From positions 57,602 to 121,601 of the forward strand of contig NZ_PQIA01000007.1 of NCBI RefSeq assembly GCF_003385235.1: a DNA stretch of 64,000 bases, read 5' to 3'. Below are positions 17,563-26,043 of this stretch, piece by piece. How positions within the stretch are numbered: position 1 is the stretch's first letter; each line of letters starts with the position of its first letter. The notes beneath the pieces were generated by a model. The model worked only from the letters and a program-made list of their open reading frames with translations, searched no databases and was not told where the DNA came from. Origin of the DNA: Amycolatopsis circi (GTDB lineage: Bacteria; Actinomycetota; Actinomycetes; Mycobacteriales; Pseudonocardiaceae). The position numbers and the translations under genes were made by a program.

Positions 17563-20500
17563 ATGATGGATCCCGTGGCAAACAACGTCCTCGACCTCTT
17601 CTCCCCGGCGACCAGCACCTGGTTCGCCGGAGCCTTCGCCGCCCCGACGGCCGCGCAGGAAGGGGCCTGGCGGGCCGCACACGCCGGGCAGCACGCCCTG
17701 GTCGTGGCGCCCACCGGGTCCGGCAAGACGCTGTCCGCGTTCCTGTGGGCACTGGACCGGCTGTCGGCGGAACCGCCGCCGGCGAACCCGCGCGAGCGGT
17801 GCCGAATCCTCTACGTCTCGCCGTTGAAGGCGCTGGCGGTCGACGTGCAGCGCAACCTGCGCGCGCCGCTGGCGGGCATCTCCCAGGCCGCGCACCGGCT
17901 GGGCCTGCCCGCGCCGGAGATCGAGGTCGGCATGCGCACCGGCGACACCACGGCGGCGGAGCGCCGGTCGTTCGGGAAAACCCCGCCGGACGTGCTGGTC
18001 ACCACGCCGGAGTCGCTGTTTCTCATCCTCACGTCCTCGGCGCGGGAATCGCTGAAGGGTGTCGAGACGGTCATCGTCGACGAGGTGCACGCCGTCGCGG
18101 GCGGCAAACGCGGCGCGCACCTGGCGTTGTCGCTGGAACGGCTCGACGCGCTGCTGCCCAAACCGGCCCAGCGCATCGGGTTGTCGGCAACGGTGCGTCC
18201 GATCGACGAGGTGAGCGCGTTCCTCGCCGGCGGCCGCCCGGTCACCATCGTGCAGCCGAAGCTCGCGAAAACGATCGAGGTGCGGGTGGAGGTGCCGGTC
18301 GAGGACATGGCGAACCTCGACGGCCCGGCGCCGTCGCCGATGGAGCGGCTCGACGACCTCACGTCGCTGTCGCAATTGCCGTCGGAGGGCGGGATCGGCA
18401 CCCAGGAAGAAGTCGCGCGCGCGGCGGTGAAGCGGCCGTCGATCTGGCCAGCGGTCGAGGAACGGGTGCTGGAGCTGATCCGCGCGCACCGCTCCACCAT
18501 CGTGTTCGGCAACTCGCGGCGGCTCACCGAACGGCTCACCGCACGGCTCAACGAACTCGCTTCCGAGCAGACCGGTCTGTCTCGAAGCGATGCGTTCCCG
18601 GCCGAAGCGGTCGGGCAATCCGGTGTCACGACAGGTGCGGAGCCGGTCATCGCGCGGGCGCACCACGGGTCGATGTCCCGCGAGCAGCGCACCCATGTCG
18701 AAGAGGAACTGAAGTCCGGGCGGCTGCCGTGCGTGGTGGCCACGTCGTCGCTCGAACTCGGCATCGACATGGGCGCGGTGGACCTGGTCGTGCAGATCGA
18801 GGCTCCGCCGACGGTGGCGTCCGGGCTGCAGCGCGTCGGCCGGGCCGGGCACCAGGTCGGCGCGGTGTCGTCCGGCGTGATGTTCCCGAAGTTCCGCGGC
18901 GACCTGGTGTCGTGCGCGGTGGTCGCGGAACGGATGGCGACCGGGGCGATCGAGGCGGTGCGGTATCCGCGCAACCCGCTCGACGTGCTCGCCCAGCACG
19001 TCGTGGCGATGGTGGCGCTCGAACCGTGGACGGTGCCGGAGCTGGCGGCGCTCGTCCGGCGGGCGGCGCCGTTCAGTTCGCTGCCGGACGACGCGCTGCA
19101 CGCGGTGCTCGACATGCTCGCCGGCCGCTATCCGAGCGAGGAGTTCGGCGAACTGCGGGCGCGGATCACGTGGGACCGGGTCGGCGGCGAGCTGCGCGGA
19201 CGGCCGGGTTCGCAGCGGCTGGCGGTCACGTCCGGCGGCACCATCCCGGACCGCGGGCTGTTCACCGTGATGACGCCGGGAGCCGAGGGCAAACCCGGCT
19301 CGCGCGTGGGCGAGTTCGACGAGGAGATGGTGTACGAATCGCGGGTCGGCGACACGATCCTGCTCGGCACCTCGTCGTGGCGGATCACCGACATCACCCA
19401 TGACCGGGTGATCGTCGTGCCCGCTCCGGGCCAGCCCGCCCGGATGCCGTTCTGGAAGGGCGACGCCGCGGGGCGGCCGCTGGAACTGGGGCGGGCGCTC
19501 GGCGCGTTCGTCCGCGAACTGTCCACTTCGGACACCGCGACGGCGCGGGACCGGGCCGCCGCGGCCGGGCTCGACCAGCGCGCGTGCGACAACCTGCTGG
19601 CGTATCTGGAAGAACAGAAGTCGGCGACCCGGCACGTGCCCAACGATCGCGTCATCCTGCTCGAACGCTACCGCGACGAGCTGGGCGACTGGCGGATCGT
19701 GCTGCACTCGCCGTTCGGCGCACAGGTCAACGCTCCGTGGGCGCTCGCGATCGCCGCGCGGATGAGGGAAAACCGCGGGGTCGACGCGCAAGTGGCGCAC
19801 TCCGACGACGGCATCGTGCTGCGGCTGCCCGACGCGCTCGATGCCGACGGCGGCGAAGTCACCATCGGCGCCGACGACGTCCTGCTGGACCCGGAGGAGG
19901 TCGAGCAGCTGATCGTGGCGGAGGTCGGCGGCTCGGCGGTCTTCGCGGCTCGGTTTCGGGAGTGTGCGGCACGCTCGCTGCTGCTGCCGCGTCGTGATCC
20001 GCGTCGGCGCACACCGTTGTGGCAGCAACGGCAGCGGGCGTCGCAGCTGTTGTCCGTGGCAGCGAAGTACGAGCGGTTCCCAGTCGTGCTGGAGGCCATG
20101 CGCGAGGTTCTCCAGGACGTCTACGACGTCGGCGGTCTGCGGGAGCTGATGTCCGACGTCCGGGCGCGCAAAGTGCGGCTGGTCGAGGTGGAGACGCCGG
20201 CCGCGTCGCCGTTCGCACGGAGCCTGTTGTTCGGTTACGTCGGGATGTTCCTGTACGAGACGGACGCCCCGCTGGCCGAACGCCGGGCCGCCGCGCTTTC
20301 GCTGGATTCCGCGCTGCTGGCCGAATTGCTGGGCACGGAAGCGATTCGCGAGCTGCTCGATCCGGAGGCCGTGGCCGAGGTCGAACGGTCGTTGCAGCGG
20401 CTCGATCCGGACCGGCACGCAAGGTCCGCGGAGGACGCGGCGGACCTGCTGCGGTTCCTGGGCGACCTGTCCATTGCGGAAGCCGCGGAACGAGGGATTC

Positions 20501-22224
20501 AGCCGGAATGGCTGGCGGAACTCGCCTCGGCACGGCGCGCGATCCAGGTGCGCATCGGCGGCGAGGAGCGGTATCTGGCCATCGAGGACGCCGGACGGGT
20601 ACGAGACGCGCTGGGCGTCGCGCTCCCGGTCGGCGTGCCCGAGGCGTTCACCGAGCCGGTGGCGGATCCAGTGGGCGATCTGCTCGGCCGCTACGCACGG
20701 AGCCGCGGTCCGTTCTCCGCGACCGCCGCGGCAGACCGGTTCGGGCTGGGCACGGCCGTCGTCACCGGAGTGCTCGACCGGCTCACCGGCGAAGGCAGGC
20801 TGGTCCGCGGCGAGCTGAGTCCGGTCGGGCATCCGGAAACCCATGGCGTGGGCGTCGAATACTGCGACGCGGCCGTACTGCGGCGGTTGCGACGCGCGTC
20901 CCTCGCTCGGCTGCGGGCAGAGGTCGAGCCAGTGGAACCGGCGGCGCTGGGCCGGTTCCTGCCCTCGTGGCACGGAATCGGCGCGCGGCTGCGGTCCGCG
21001 CCGACGGCCGACGACGTGCTGTCGGTGGTCGAGCAGCTGGCCGGTGCGCCCTTGCCGGCGAGCGCGGTGGAGTCGCTGATCCTGCCCAGCCGGTTGCCGG
21101 GCTACTCCCCCGCGCTGCTCGACGAACTCACCACCGCGGGCGAGGTCATCTGGGCAGGCTGCGGGGCACTCTCCGGCGGGGACGGCTGGCTGGCGCTGGC
21201 TCCGTCCGACGTCGCGGACCTCCTGCTGCCCGAGGTCGAGGAGAATCCGCCGACCAGCCCGCTGCACGAAGCGATCGTGACGGCGCTGGAAGGCGGAGCG
21301 TTGTTCTTCCGGCAGCTTGTCGACCGGGTCACGCCAGGCCTGGAGCAATCGCCGGACGACGGTGCAGTAGTGGCCGCGCTGTGGGATCTGGTGTGGGCCG
21401 GGCTGGTCACCGGCGACACGCTCGCGCCGCTGCGCGCGCAGGTCGCGGGCCACGGCGCGCACAAGCCGCGGCGGCAAGCACCACGCGGCCGGTACGCCCG
21501 CATGCGCGCCGGGCGTCCGGCAATGCCGTCACGCACCGGACCGCCGACCGCGGCTGGCCGATGGGCGCTGACCCCGCCTCGCGAAGCCGAGCCGACTCGC
21601 CGCGCGCATGCCCGCACCGAGGCATTCCTGGAACGGCACGGCGTCCTCACCCGAGGCGCGCTCGACACTGAACGGGTCACCGGCGGGTTCTCCGGGATCT
21701 ACAAGGTGTTGCGGGGCATGGAAGACACCGGACAGGTCATCCGCGGCTATGTCGTCGAAGGTCTCGGTGCCGCACAGTTCGCGGCGAAGGGCGCAGTCGA
21801 CCGGCTGCGTGCCCTCTCCAGCACCGCACCCGCCGCCGCGGGCCGCAACGACACCGCTCGTGCGGTGGTTCTCGCCGCAGCGGATCCAGCACAGCCGTAC
21901 GGTGCGGCTCTGTCCTGGCCCGCTGCAACAGGCGACACGAAACACCGGCCAGCGCGGAAAGCCGGAGCGCTGGCGGTGTTGGTCGACGGAGTCCCAGCCC
22001 TGTACGTCGAACGCGGCGGCCGTTCGTTGCTGAGCTTCACCGAGGAACGCAGCTCGCTGCAAGCCGCTGCGGCGGCCTTGTCGACCGCGGTCCGGGAGGG
22101 CTGGCTGGGTCAGTTGGCCGTCCAGCGCGCGGACGGAGAACACGCGCTTACGTCGGAACTGGCCGAAATCCTGCAGGAAGCCGGCTTCCGCGCGACGCCG
22201 AAGGGACTCCGGTTGAGAGCTTGA
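17563..22224 (+). CDS. lhr: Lhr-family ATP-dependent DNA helicase (long form)
   Basis: A 1553-residue superfamily 2 helicase. Motif I is APTGSGKT, motif Ia is YVSPLKALAVD, motif II is DEVH, motif III is SATVRP, motif V is ATSSLELGIDMG and motif VI is QRVGRAGH. The Lhr winged-helix and beta-barrel core follows, then the long C-terminal region found only in Lhr proteins of the full-length class. Bacterial Lhr translocates 3'-5' on single-stranded DNA and unwinds RNA:DNA hybrids. The start is uncertain among TTG 17545, ATG 17563 and GTG 17575; ATG 17563 has GGGGG 8 nt upstream. It stands alone between the GT-C gene and def. Confidence 0.95.
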   Translation: MMDPVANNVLDLFSPATSTWFAGAFAAPTAAQEGAWRAAHAGQHALVVAPTGSGKTLSAFLWALDRLSAEPPPANPRERCRILYVSPLKALAVDVQRNLRAPLAGISQAAHRLGLPAPEIEVGMRTGDTTAAERRSFGKTPPDVLVTTPESLFLILTSSARESLKGVETVIVDEVHAVAGGKRGAHLALSLERLDALLPKPAQRIGLSATVRPIDEVSAFLAGGRPVTIVQPKLAKTIEVRVEVPVEDMANLDGPAPSPMERLDDLTSLSQLPSEGGIGTQEEVARAAVKRPSIWPAVEERVLELIRAHRSTIVFGNSRRLTERLTARLNELASEQTGLSRSDAFPAEAVGQSGVTTGAEPVIARAHHGSMSREQRTHVEEELKSGRLPCVVATSSLELGIDMGAVDLVVQIEAPPTVASGLQRVGRAGHQVGAVSSGVMFPKFRGDLVSCAVVAERMATGAIEAVRYPRNPLDVLAQHVVAMVALEPWTVPELAALVRRAAPFSSLPDDALHAVLDMLAGRYPSEEFGELRARITWDRVGGELRGRPGSQRLAVTSGGTIPDRGLFTVMTPGAEGKPGSRVGEFDEEMVYESRVGDTILLGTSSWRITDITHDRVIVVPAPGQPARMPFWKGDAAGRPLELGRALGAFVRELSTSDTATARDRAAAAGLDQRACDNLLAYLEEQKSATRHVPNDRVILLERYRDELGDWRIVLHSPFGAQVNAPWALAIAARMRENRGVDAQVAHSDDGIVLRLPDALDADGGEVTIGADDVLLDPEEVEQLIVAEVGGSAVFAARFRECAARSLLLPRRDPRRRTPLWQQRQRASQLLSVAAKYERFPVVLEAMREVLQDVYDVGGLRELMSDVRARKVRLVEVETPAASPFARSLLFGYVGMFLYETDAPLAERRAAALSLDSALLAELLGTEAIRELLDPEAVAEVERSLQRLDPDRHARSAEDAADLLRFLGDLSIAEAAERGIQPEWLAELASARRAIQVRIGGEERYLAIEDAGRVRDALGVALPVGVPEAFTEPVADPVGDLLGRYARSRGPFSATAAADRFGLGTAVVTGVLDRLTGEGRLVRGELSPVGHPETHGVGVEYCDAAVLRRLRRASLARLRAEVEPVEPAALGRFLPSWHGIGARLRSAPTADDVLSVVEQLAGAPLPASAVESLILPSRLPGYSPALLDELTTAGEVIWAGCGALSGGDGWLALAPSDVADLLLPEVEENPPTSPLHEAIVTALEGGALFFRQLVDRVTPGLEQSPDDGAVVAALWDLVWAGLVTGDTLAPLRAQVAGHGAHKPRRQAPRGRYARMRAGRPAMPSRTGPPTAAGRWALTPPREAEPTRRAHARTEAFLERHGVLTRGALDTERVTGGFSGIYKVLRGMEDTGQVIRGYVVEGLGAAQFAAKGAVDRLRALSSTAPAAAGRNDTARAVVLAAADPAQPYGAALSWPAATGDTKHRPARKAGALAVLVDGVPALYVERGGRSLLSFTEERSSLQAAAAALSTAVREGWLGQLAVQRADGEHALTSELAEILQEAGFRATPKGLRLRA

Positions 22225-22402
22225 CGCCGCCCGGGTTGTCGCTCGGCCAAGCCACGAACGCACGCGCGTCCGGCCTCTGGTTCCGCCGACCGGTCGGCTC
22301 TGTCGCGCGGCAGGCGGGCGTGCTCGGCGGACCCGCGTCGGGGAAGCAGGTGGTGTCACTAGACTTCTCGTGGCCCCTCGGTGGACAAAAGGACGTTCGA
22401 TC

Positions 22403-22903
22403 ATGGCGATGCGCGAGTTGCGCTACTTCGGTGACCCGGTGCTCAAGTCCGTGTGCGACCCGGTGACCACGTTCGACAGCAAGATCGAGGCGCTGGTGAA
22501 GGACCTCCTCGACAGCGTGCAGCCGGAGGGCCGGGCCGGGCTCGCGGCACCGCAGATCGGGGTCGGGCTGCGGGTGTTCAGCTACGACGTCGGCGGGCTG
22601 ACCGGGTACGTCATCAACCCGGAGATCGCCCATCTCTCCGAGGAGACGCACGAGATCGGCGAGGGCTGTCTGTCCGTGCCGGAGCTGTGGTTCCCGACGG
22701 TCCGCGCGAAGCACGCCGTTGTGCGCGGCGTCGACCTGCGCAACGAGCCGATCGAGGTCGAGGGCGTCGACGTGCTGGCCCAGTGCCTCCAGCACGAAAC
22801 GGACCACCTCGACGGAAAGCTCTACCTCGACCGGCTCACTCCCGATCGGAAGAAGCAGGCGCTGCGCGAGGCGCGAGGCAAAGACTGGTTCTGGAACCGC
22901 TGA
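22403..22903 (+). CDS. def: Peptide deformylase
   Basis: A 166-residue metalloenzyme that removes the formyl group from new polypeptides. All three motifs are present: GLAAPQIG (residues 47-54), EGCLSVP with metal ligand C89, and QHETDHLDG with ligands H131 and H135 and catalytic E132. The ATG at 22403 follows AAAAGGACG; an upstream extension is not supported. The last 68 bp overlap the 3' end of the convergent acetyltransferase gene. Confidence 0.97.
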   Translation: MAMRELRYFGDPVLKSVCDPVTTFDSKIEALVKDLLDSVQPEGRAGLAAPQIGVGLRVFSYDVGGLTGYVINPEIAHLSEETHEIGEGCLSVPELWFPTVRAKHAVVRGVDLRNEPIEVEGVDVLAQCLQHETDHLDGKLYLDRLTPDRKKQALREARGKDWFWNR

Positions 22904-24308
22904 CCGTCCGCGGCGTCCGGGCGGCGGAGAGCCGAAGCAGCGTGTCGTCGTCCGGACTGGTTTCGACCTGCATCCCGGCGCGGAGAGCAGTCCGAGCCAT
23001 GGCGTCGTTGCCCGGAAGACGGACCGCAGTCAGCTCTGTGGTCCCGTCAGCCTTCGCGAGGGCGACCAGCCGGGCTAGCAACGCCGTGCCGATTCCCTGT
23101 CGCTGCCAAGCATCCTCGACGAGCAGCGACACCTCGGCTGTGCCGTCGCGCTGAGAGATCAGCTGTCCGAACCCGATCACGTCCCGGCCGCACACCGCGA
23201 GCAAGCTGGTTCCGCGCGGCGGCATGAGCAAGCGGTGCAGCCATTTTCGGGGAACCGTGCGCAGGCCAGTGTGGTAGCGATTGAACAATGTCTTCGCCGA
23301 ACAGCGAAGATGCACCGCACCGATCGCGTCGACGTCGCGCGGAGTGCCTACCCGCAGCACGACCGCGGCCCCGTCCGGACGGTCGAGCACGACCGGGCCA
23401 GCCAGATTCTGCTCCGCCGCGGCGAGTAGTTCCAGGAATGCTGCAGCCTGAGCAAGTTCGGGTTCAGCGAACGCGACCCACCGCCGTCGCGCGACGAACG
23501 CCTGCCCGTCGCCGAGGGGAAAGACCGCGCGGTGCCCGGCCTCCGTGCGCGCCGGGTTGGCCTCGTTTGCCGGGACGAGCGTGACGAGGTCGGCAGACAG
23601 GACCATCCGCAGCATCGGTGCCCGGCAATCGGGATCAGCGATCGCTCGCTGTGCGGCGACGAGCGCAGTTGCGGTCGAGTCGCGAAGTCCGCGGACGGTG
23701 GTTTCGGCAATCGTCTCTCGTGCGACGACGCGGGCGGGTGCTGCCGGGGCACGCAGTTCCCCAGCCCCGATGCACAACTCCCCCGAGACGGGAAGCGCAG
23801 TTGTTGCTGGGACAGGCGGTTTTCGGGCATCGGTTTCAGCGGCTGTTGTCCGGTTAGCGGCTGGTGTGATTGGCGTAAGGAGTTCTCGGGCGACGGCCTC
23901 GGCGATCGAATCTTCGGCGGCGGGCGGAGCGGCAGGGGCGCGCAGTTCGGGGATAGCCGTTTCGGTCATCCCCAGGCAATCGCCGCCTTCGTCGCGGAGG
24001 GCGTCTATCAGGAGGTGTGGAGGCAGGCCGGTTGCGGGGCGGAGCACGAATTCGTCTAGGACGCCGCCGGGTACGGGGTGTCTGGTGAGGCCGACGATGC
24101 GGCATTCGAGGTCGGCTAGTCGGATTGCGAAGCGGGCCAGCGTTCCGGGGTGGTCGTCGGAGCGCACGCGTACTCGCCAGGTGCCGGTTGGCGGCGGTTT
24201 TTCGTTGGCGTTGCCGGGGTTTCGCTCGAGGCGAGAAGGCGGTAGGTGCGCTGACTCGGCGGGAATGGCGTTCGGGAGAAGGCTGCGGGATGTCGGGGGT
24301 GTGTTCAT
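22836..24308 (-). CDS. ACT-like plus GNAT acetyltransferase protein
   Basis: A 490-residue protein. Residues about 40-115 resemble an ACT ligand-binding domain (DDHPGTLARFAIRLADLECRIVG). A long Ala/Pro-rich middle part follows, and from about 325 a GNAT fold with DVDAIGAVHLRCSAKTLFNRYH and the acetyl-CoA site VEDAWQRQGIGTALLARLVALA. This suggests an amino-acid-responsive acetyltransferase, but the substrate is unknown. The start ATG at 24308 lacks a clear ribosome-binding site. The 3' end runs 68 bp into def on the opposite strand, so the last 22 codons are constrained by both genes. Frame choice at the far C-terminus is less certain. Confidence 0.75.
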   Translation of the reverse strand: MNTPPTSRSLLPNAIPAESAHLPPSRLERNPGNANEKPPPTGTWRVRVRSDDHPGTLARFAIRLADLECRIVGLTRHPVPGGVLDEFVLRPATGLPPHLLIDALRDEGGDCLGMTETAIPELRAPAAPPAAEDSIAEAVARELLTPITPAANRTTAAETDARKPPVPATTALPVSGELCIGAGELRAPAAPARVVARETIAETTVRGLRDSTATALVAAQRAIADPDCRAPMLRMVLSADLVTLVPANEANPARTEAGHRAVFPLGDGQAFVARRRWVAFAEPELAQAAAFLELLAAAEQNLAGPVVLDRPDGAAVVLRVGTPRDVDAIGAVHLRCSAKTLFNRYHTGLRTVPRKWLHRLLMPPRGTSLLAVCGRDVIGFGQLISQRDGTAEVSLLVEDAWQRQGIGTALLARLVALAKADGTTELTAVRLPGNDAMARTALRAGMQVETSPDDDTLLRLSAARTPRTVSGSRTSLCLAPRAAPASSDRE

Positions 24309-24412
24309 GGGACTTACCGTCCCTGACGCGAGTAACCGGAGGTGTCCTGTGGTGTTTCGGGTGTGTCAGAGGGTGGCTGGAAATGCGTGATCTGCGGGAA
24401 ACGTGGTGCGGG

Positions 24413-25111
24413 TCAGCGTGGGGTGAGCAGGCGGAATTCGTTGTCTTCCGGGTCGGTGAAGGCGGTTTGGTCGCTATCGATCGGGTGGGCGCCGGCGGCT
24501 TGCAGGCGGCGGGTTTCGGCGGCGTGGTCGTCGTGAGGGGCTAAGTCCAAGTGCAGGCGGTTTTTGCCGTGCTTCGGGGTGTTCGCGCGGAGGAATTCGA
24601 GGGTGGGGCCGCGGCCGCTGGGGTTGCGGAGGGTGGTGAAGGCGGGCTCGTCGGCGGTGATCGGCCACGCTGTGAGCGGGGACCAGAAGCGGGCTAGGCG
24701 CGCGGGGTCCTGTGCGTCGATGACGATTGCCGCTAGGGCAGCGGAATCGGCGTATTCCTCGCGGGGTTCCAGTACGCAGAACTCGTTGTCTTCGGGGTCT
24801 GCCAGGACGATCCACGGAACGTTGCGCTGGCCGACGTCGATCGGGCGCGCGCCCAGGGAAACGGCTCGGGCGACCGTTGCGCGTTGGTGTTCGTCCGACG
24901 TACTGGAGAGGTCCAGGTGGAGCCGGTTTTTGGTGGTCTTCGGGCGGGAGGTCGGGGCGAAGACCAGGTTGAGTTCGCAGCCGTCTTCGGACGGGGGTTG
25001 GACGGTGACCTCGTCCGCGGTGGCCTGCCAGCCTAGGAGGTCGGACCAGAACCTGGCCAGGCGTGCCGGTTGTTCGGCGGCGGTGACCAGGTTGGCCAGA
25101 CGTGTTGCCAT
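24413..25111 (-). CDS. Two-domain VOC (glyoxalase-like) protein
   Basis: A 232-residue protein made of two similar halves. Each begins with an ARLARFW segment and ends with a DPEDNEFC(V)L or DPEDNEFRLL strand, the pattern of paired VOC beta-alpha-beta-beta-beta modules. KNRLHLDL appears in both halves. VOC proteins bind a metal and act as lyases, dioxygenases or resistance proteins; here the substrate cannot be told. Isolated from neighbours by about 100-160 bp on each side. The ATG at 25111 has no clear ribosome-binding site. Confidence 0.85.
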   Translation of the reverse strand: MATRLANLVTAAEQPARLARFWSDLLGWQATADEVTVQPPSEDGCELNLVFAPTSRPKTTKNRLHLDLSSTSDEHQRATVARAVSLGARPIDVGQRNVPWIVLADPEDNEFCVLEPREEYADSAALAAIVIDAQDPARLARFWSPLTAWPITADEPAFTTLRNPSGRGPTLEFLRANTPKHGKNRLHLDLAPHDDHAAETRRLQAAGAHPIDSDQTAFTDPEDNEFRLLTPR

Positions 25112-25180
25112 GCCGCCACGGTAACGAGGAGGGCCGACAAAAACGGCGGTTCGGGGGCTGGCTGGATCGGGTGAAAGAAC

Positions 25181-25219
25181 TGTGCCGGCAAGCGCGGGGG
25201 TATCGCGCTTGCCGGCACA
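25181..25219. terminator. Perfect 16-bp hairpin upstream of the VOC gene
   Basis: TGTGCCGGCAAGCGCG-(7 nt)-CGCGCTTGCCGGCACA is a perfect inverted repeat between the VOC gene start (25111) and the end of the MDMPI gene (25279). It probably ends the leftward transcript of the latter or insulates the VOC promoter. Confidence 0.65.
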
Positions 25220-25240
25220 GCCGGATCGCCGCGGTGGTCA

Positions 25241-25272
25241 GAGAACCGAGAAGCTTCCCCACTTTCGGTTCT
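25241..25272 (-). terminator. Hairpin directly after the MDMPI-type gene
   Basis: GAGAACCGA/TCGGTTCTC (9-bp arms, 14-nt loop) lies 6 nt past the stop at 25279. It is the nearer of two hairpins ending the HEPN-MDMPI operon. Confidence 0.6.
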
Positions 25273-25278
25273 CAGCGG

Positions 25279-26043
25279 TCACCGGGTGGCTAGTCGCAGC
25301 AAGGCCCAGGTTTGGGCGGACAACTCGTGGTCCCCGTCGGTGTGGACCATGGTCACCGGGACTCTTCCCCAGAGCCAGAGGTACACGTTCTCGGGCGAGC
25401 CGGTGACTATCGCGTCCGCGGCGTCGGCTTCTCGGGGAGAGCAGCGCCAGGCTTCTGTTTCGCCGGGGCCCGCTCTCGCGATCCAGCTGTGGCCTCCGGT
25501 GTGGAAACCCACTGTGCCGTTTCGGGTTCCGGAGATGCCCATGGTGGTGAGCTTGTGTCCGAAGTAGAGGGTGAGGGCTTCGTCGACGCCGTCGGCGGCC
25601 AGGTCGGCCGGGACTGTCGAGTCGCCGATTCCGGCTGCGTTTTCGGCGTCGACTCGGTGCACGAGGGTTTCGTGGAGCATGCGACGACGCCAGAACCCGT
25701 GGGTCGGGTCGGCGGACCACCAGGTGGCGGCTCGGCCAGCAGGGTCGTGGTCGGCCAGTTCGACCTGTAGTTCGGTGCGGGCGGCGGAATAGAAGTCGAC
25801 CACCGGCTGGCCGGGAAGGGGCTCGCGCCACGGTTCGGGGCGGCGGCCTTCGCGGATCCAGCCGAGCACTTGCCAGTACACGGAACCGACGTGCTTGAGC
25901 AGCTCGTTCAACGTCCAGCCCGGGGCGGTGGGCACCGGCGAATCGGGCGACGCCGAGTGTGCCACCTCCCCCAGCAGTTGCGCCTCCGCTGAGAACGCCT
26001 CGAGCAGCCGGCCGTGGTCGACCGTGCCGAGTTCACGCGACAT
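25279..26043 (-). CDS. Maleylpyruvate isomerase-family (MDMPI, DinB-like) mycothiol-dependent enzyme
   Basis: A 254-residue protein. The N-terminal four-helix DinB-like fold contains GWTLNELLKHVGSVYWQVL with the first zinc His. MLHETLVHRVDAE supplies the ExxxH pair corresponding to the E/H zinc ligands of the mycothiol-dependent maleylpyruvate isomerase. A C-terminal domain with VYLWLWGRVP, typical of this family, follows. Members are thought to use mycothiol, the actinobacterial thiol; the reaction is not defined. Its ATG overlaps the end of the upstream HEPN gene by 11 nt, so the two are co-translated and probably share the LexA box at 27494-27509. Confidence 0.85.
   Translation of the reverse strand: MSRELGTVDHGRLLEAFSAEAQLLGEVAHSASPDSPVPTAPGWTLNELLKHVGSVYWQVLGWIREGRRPEPWREPLPGQPVVDFYSAARTELQVELADHDPAGRAATWWSADPTHGFWRRRMLHETLVHRVDAENAAGIGDSTVPADLAADGVDEALTLYFGHKLTTMGISGTRNGTVGFHTGGHSWIARAGPGETEAWRCSPREADAADAIVTGSPENVYLWLWGRVPVTMVHTDGDHELSAQTWALLRLATR

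Noticed and set aside
17494..21477. Open frame of 1327 codons antisense to lhr
   Set aside because: Shadow of the helicase gene with Arg/Gln-biased composition and no motifs.
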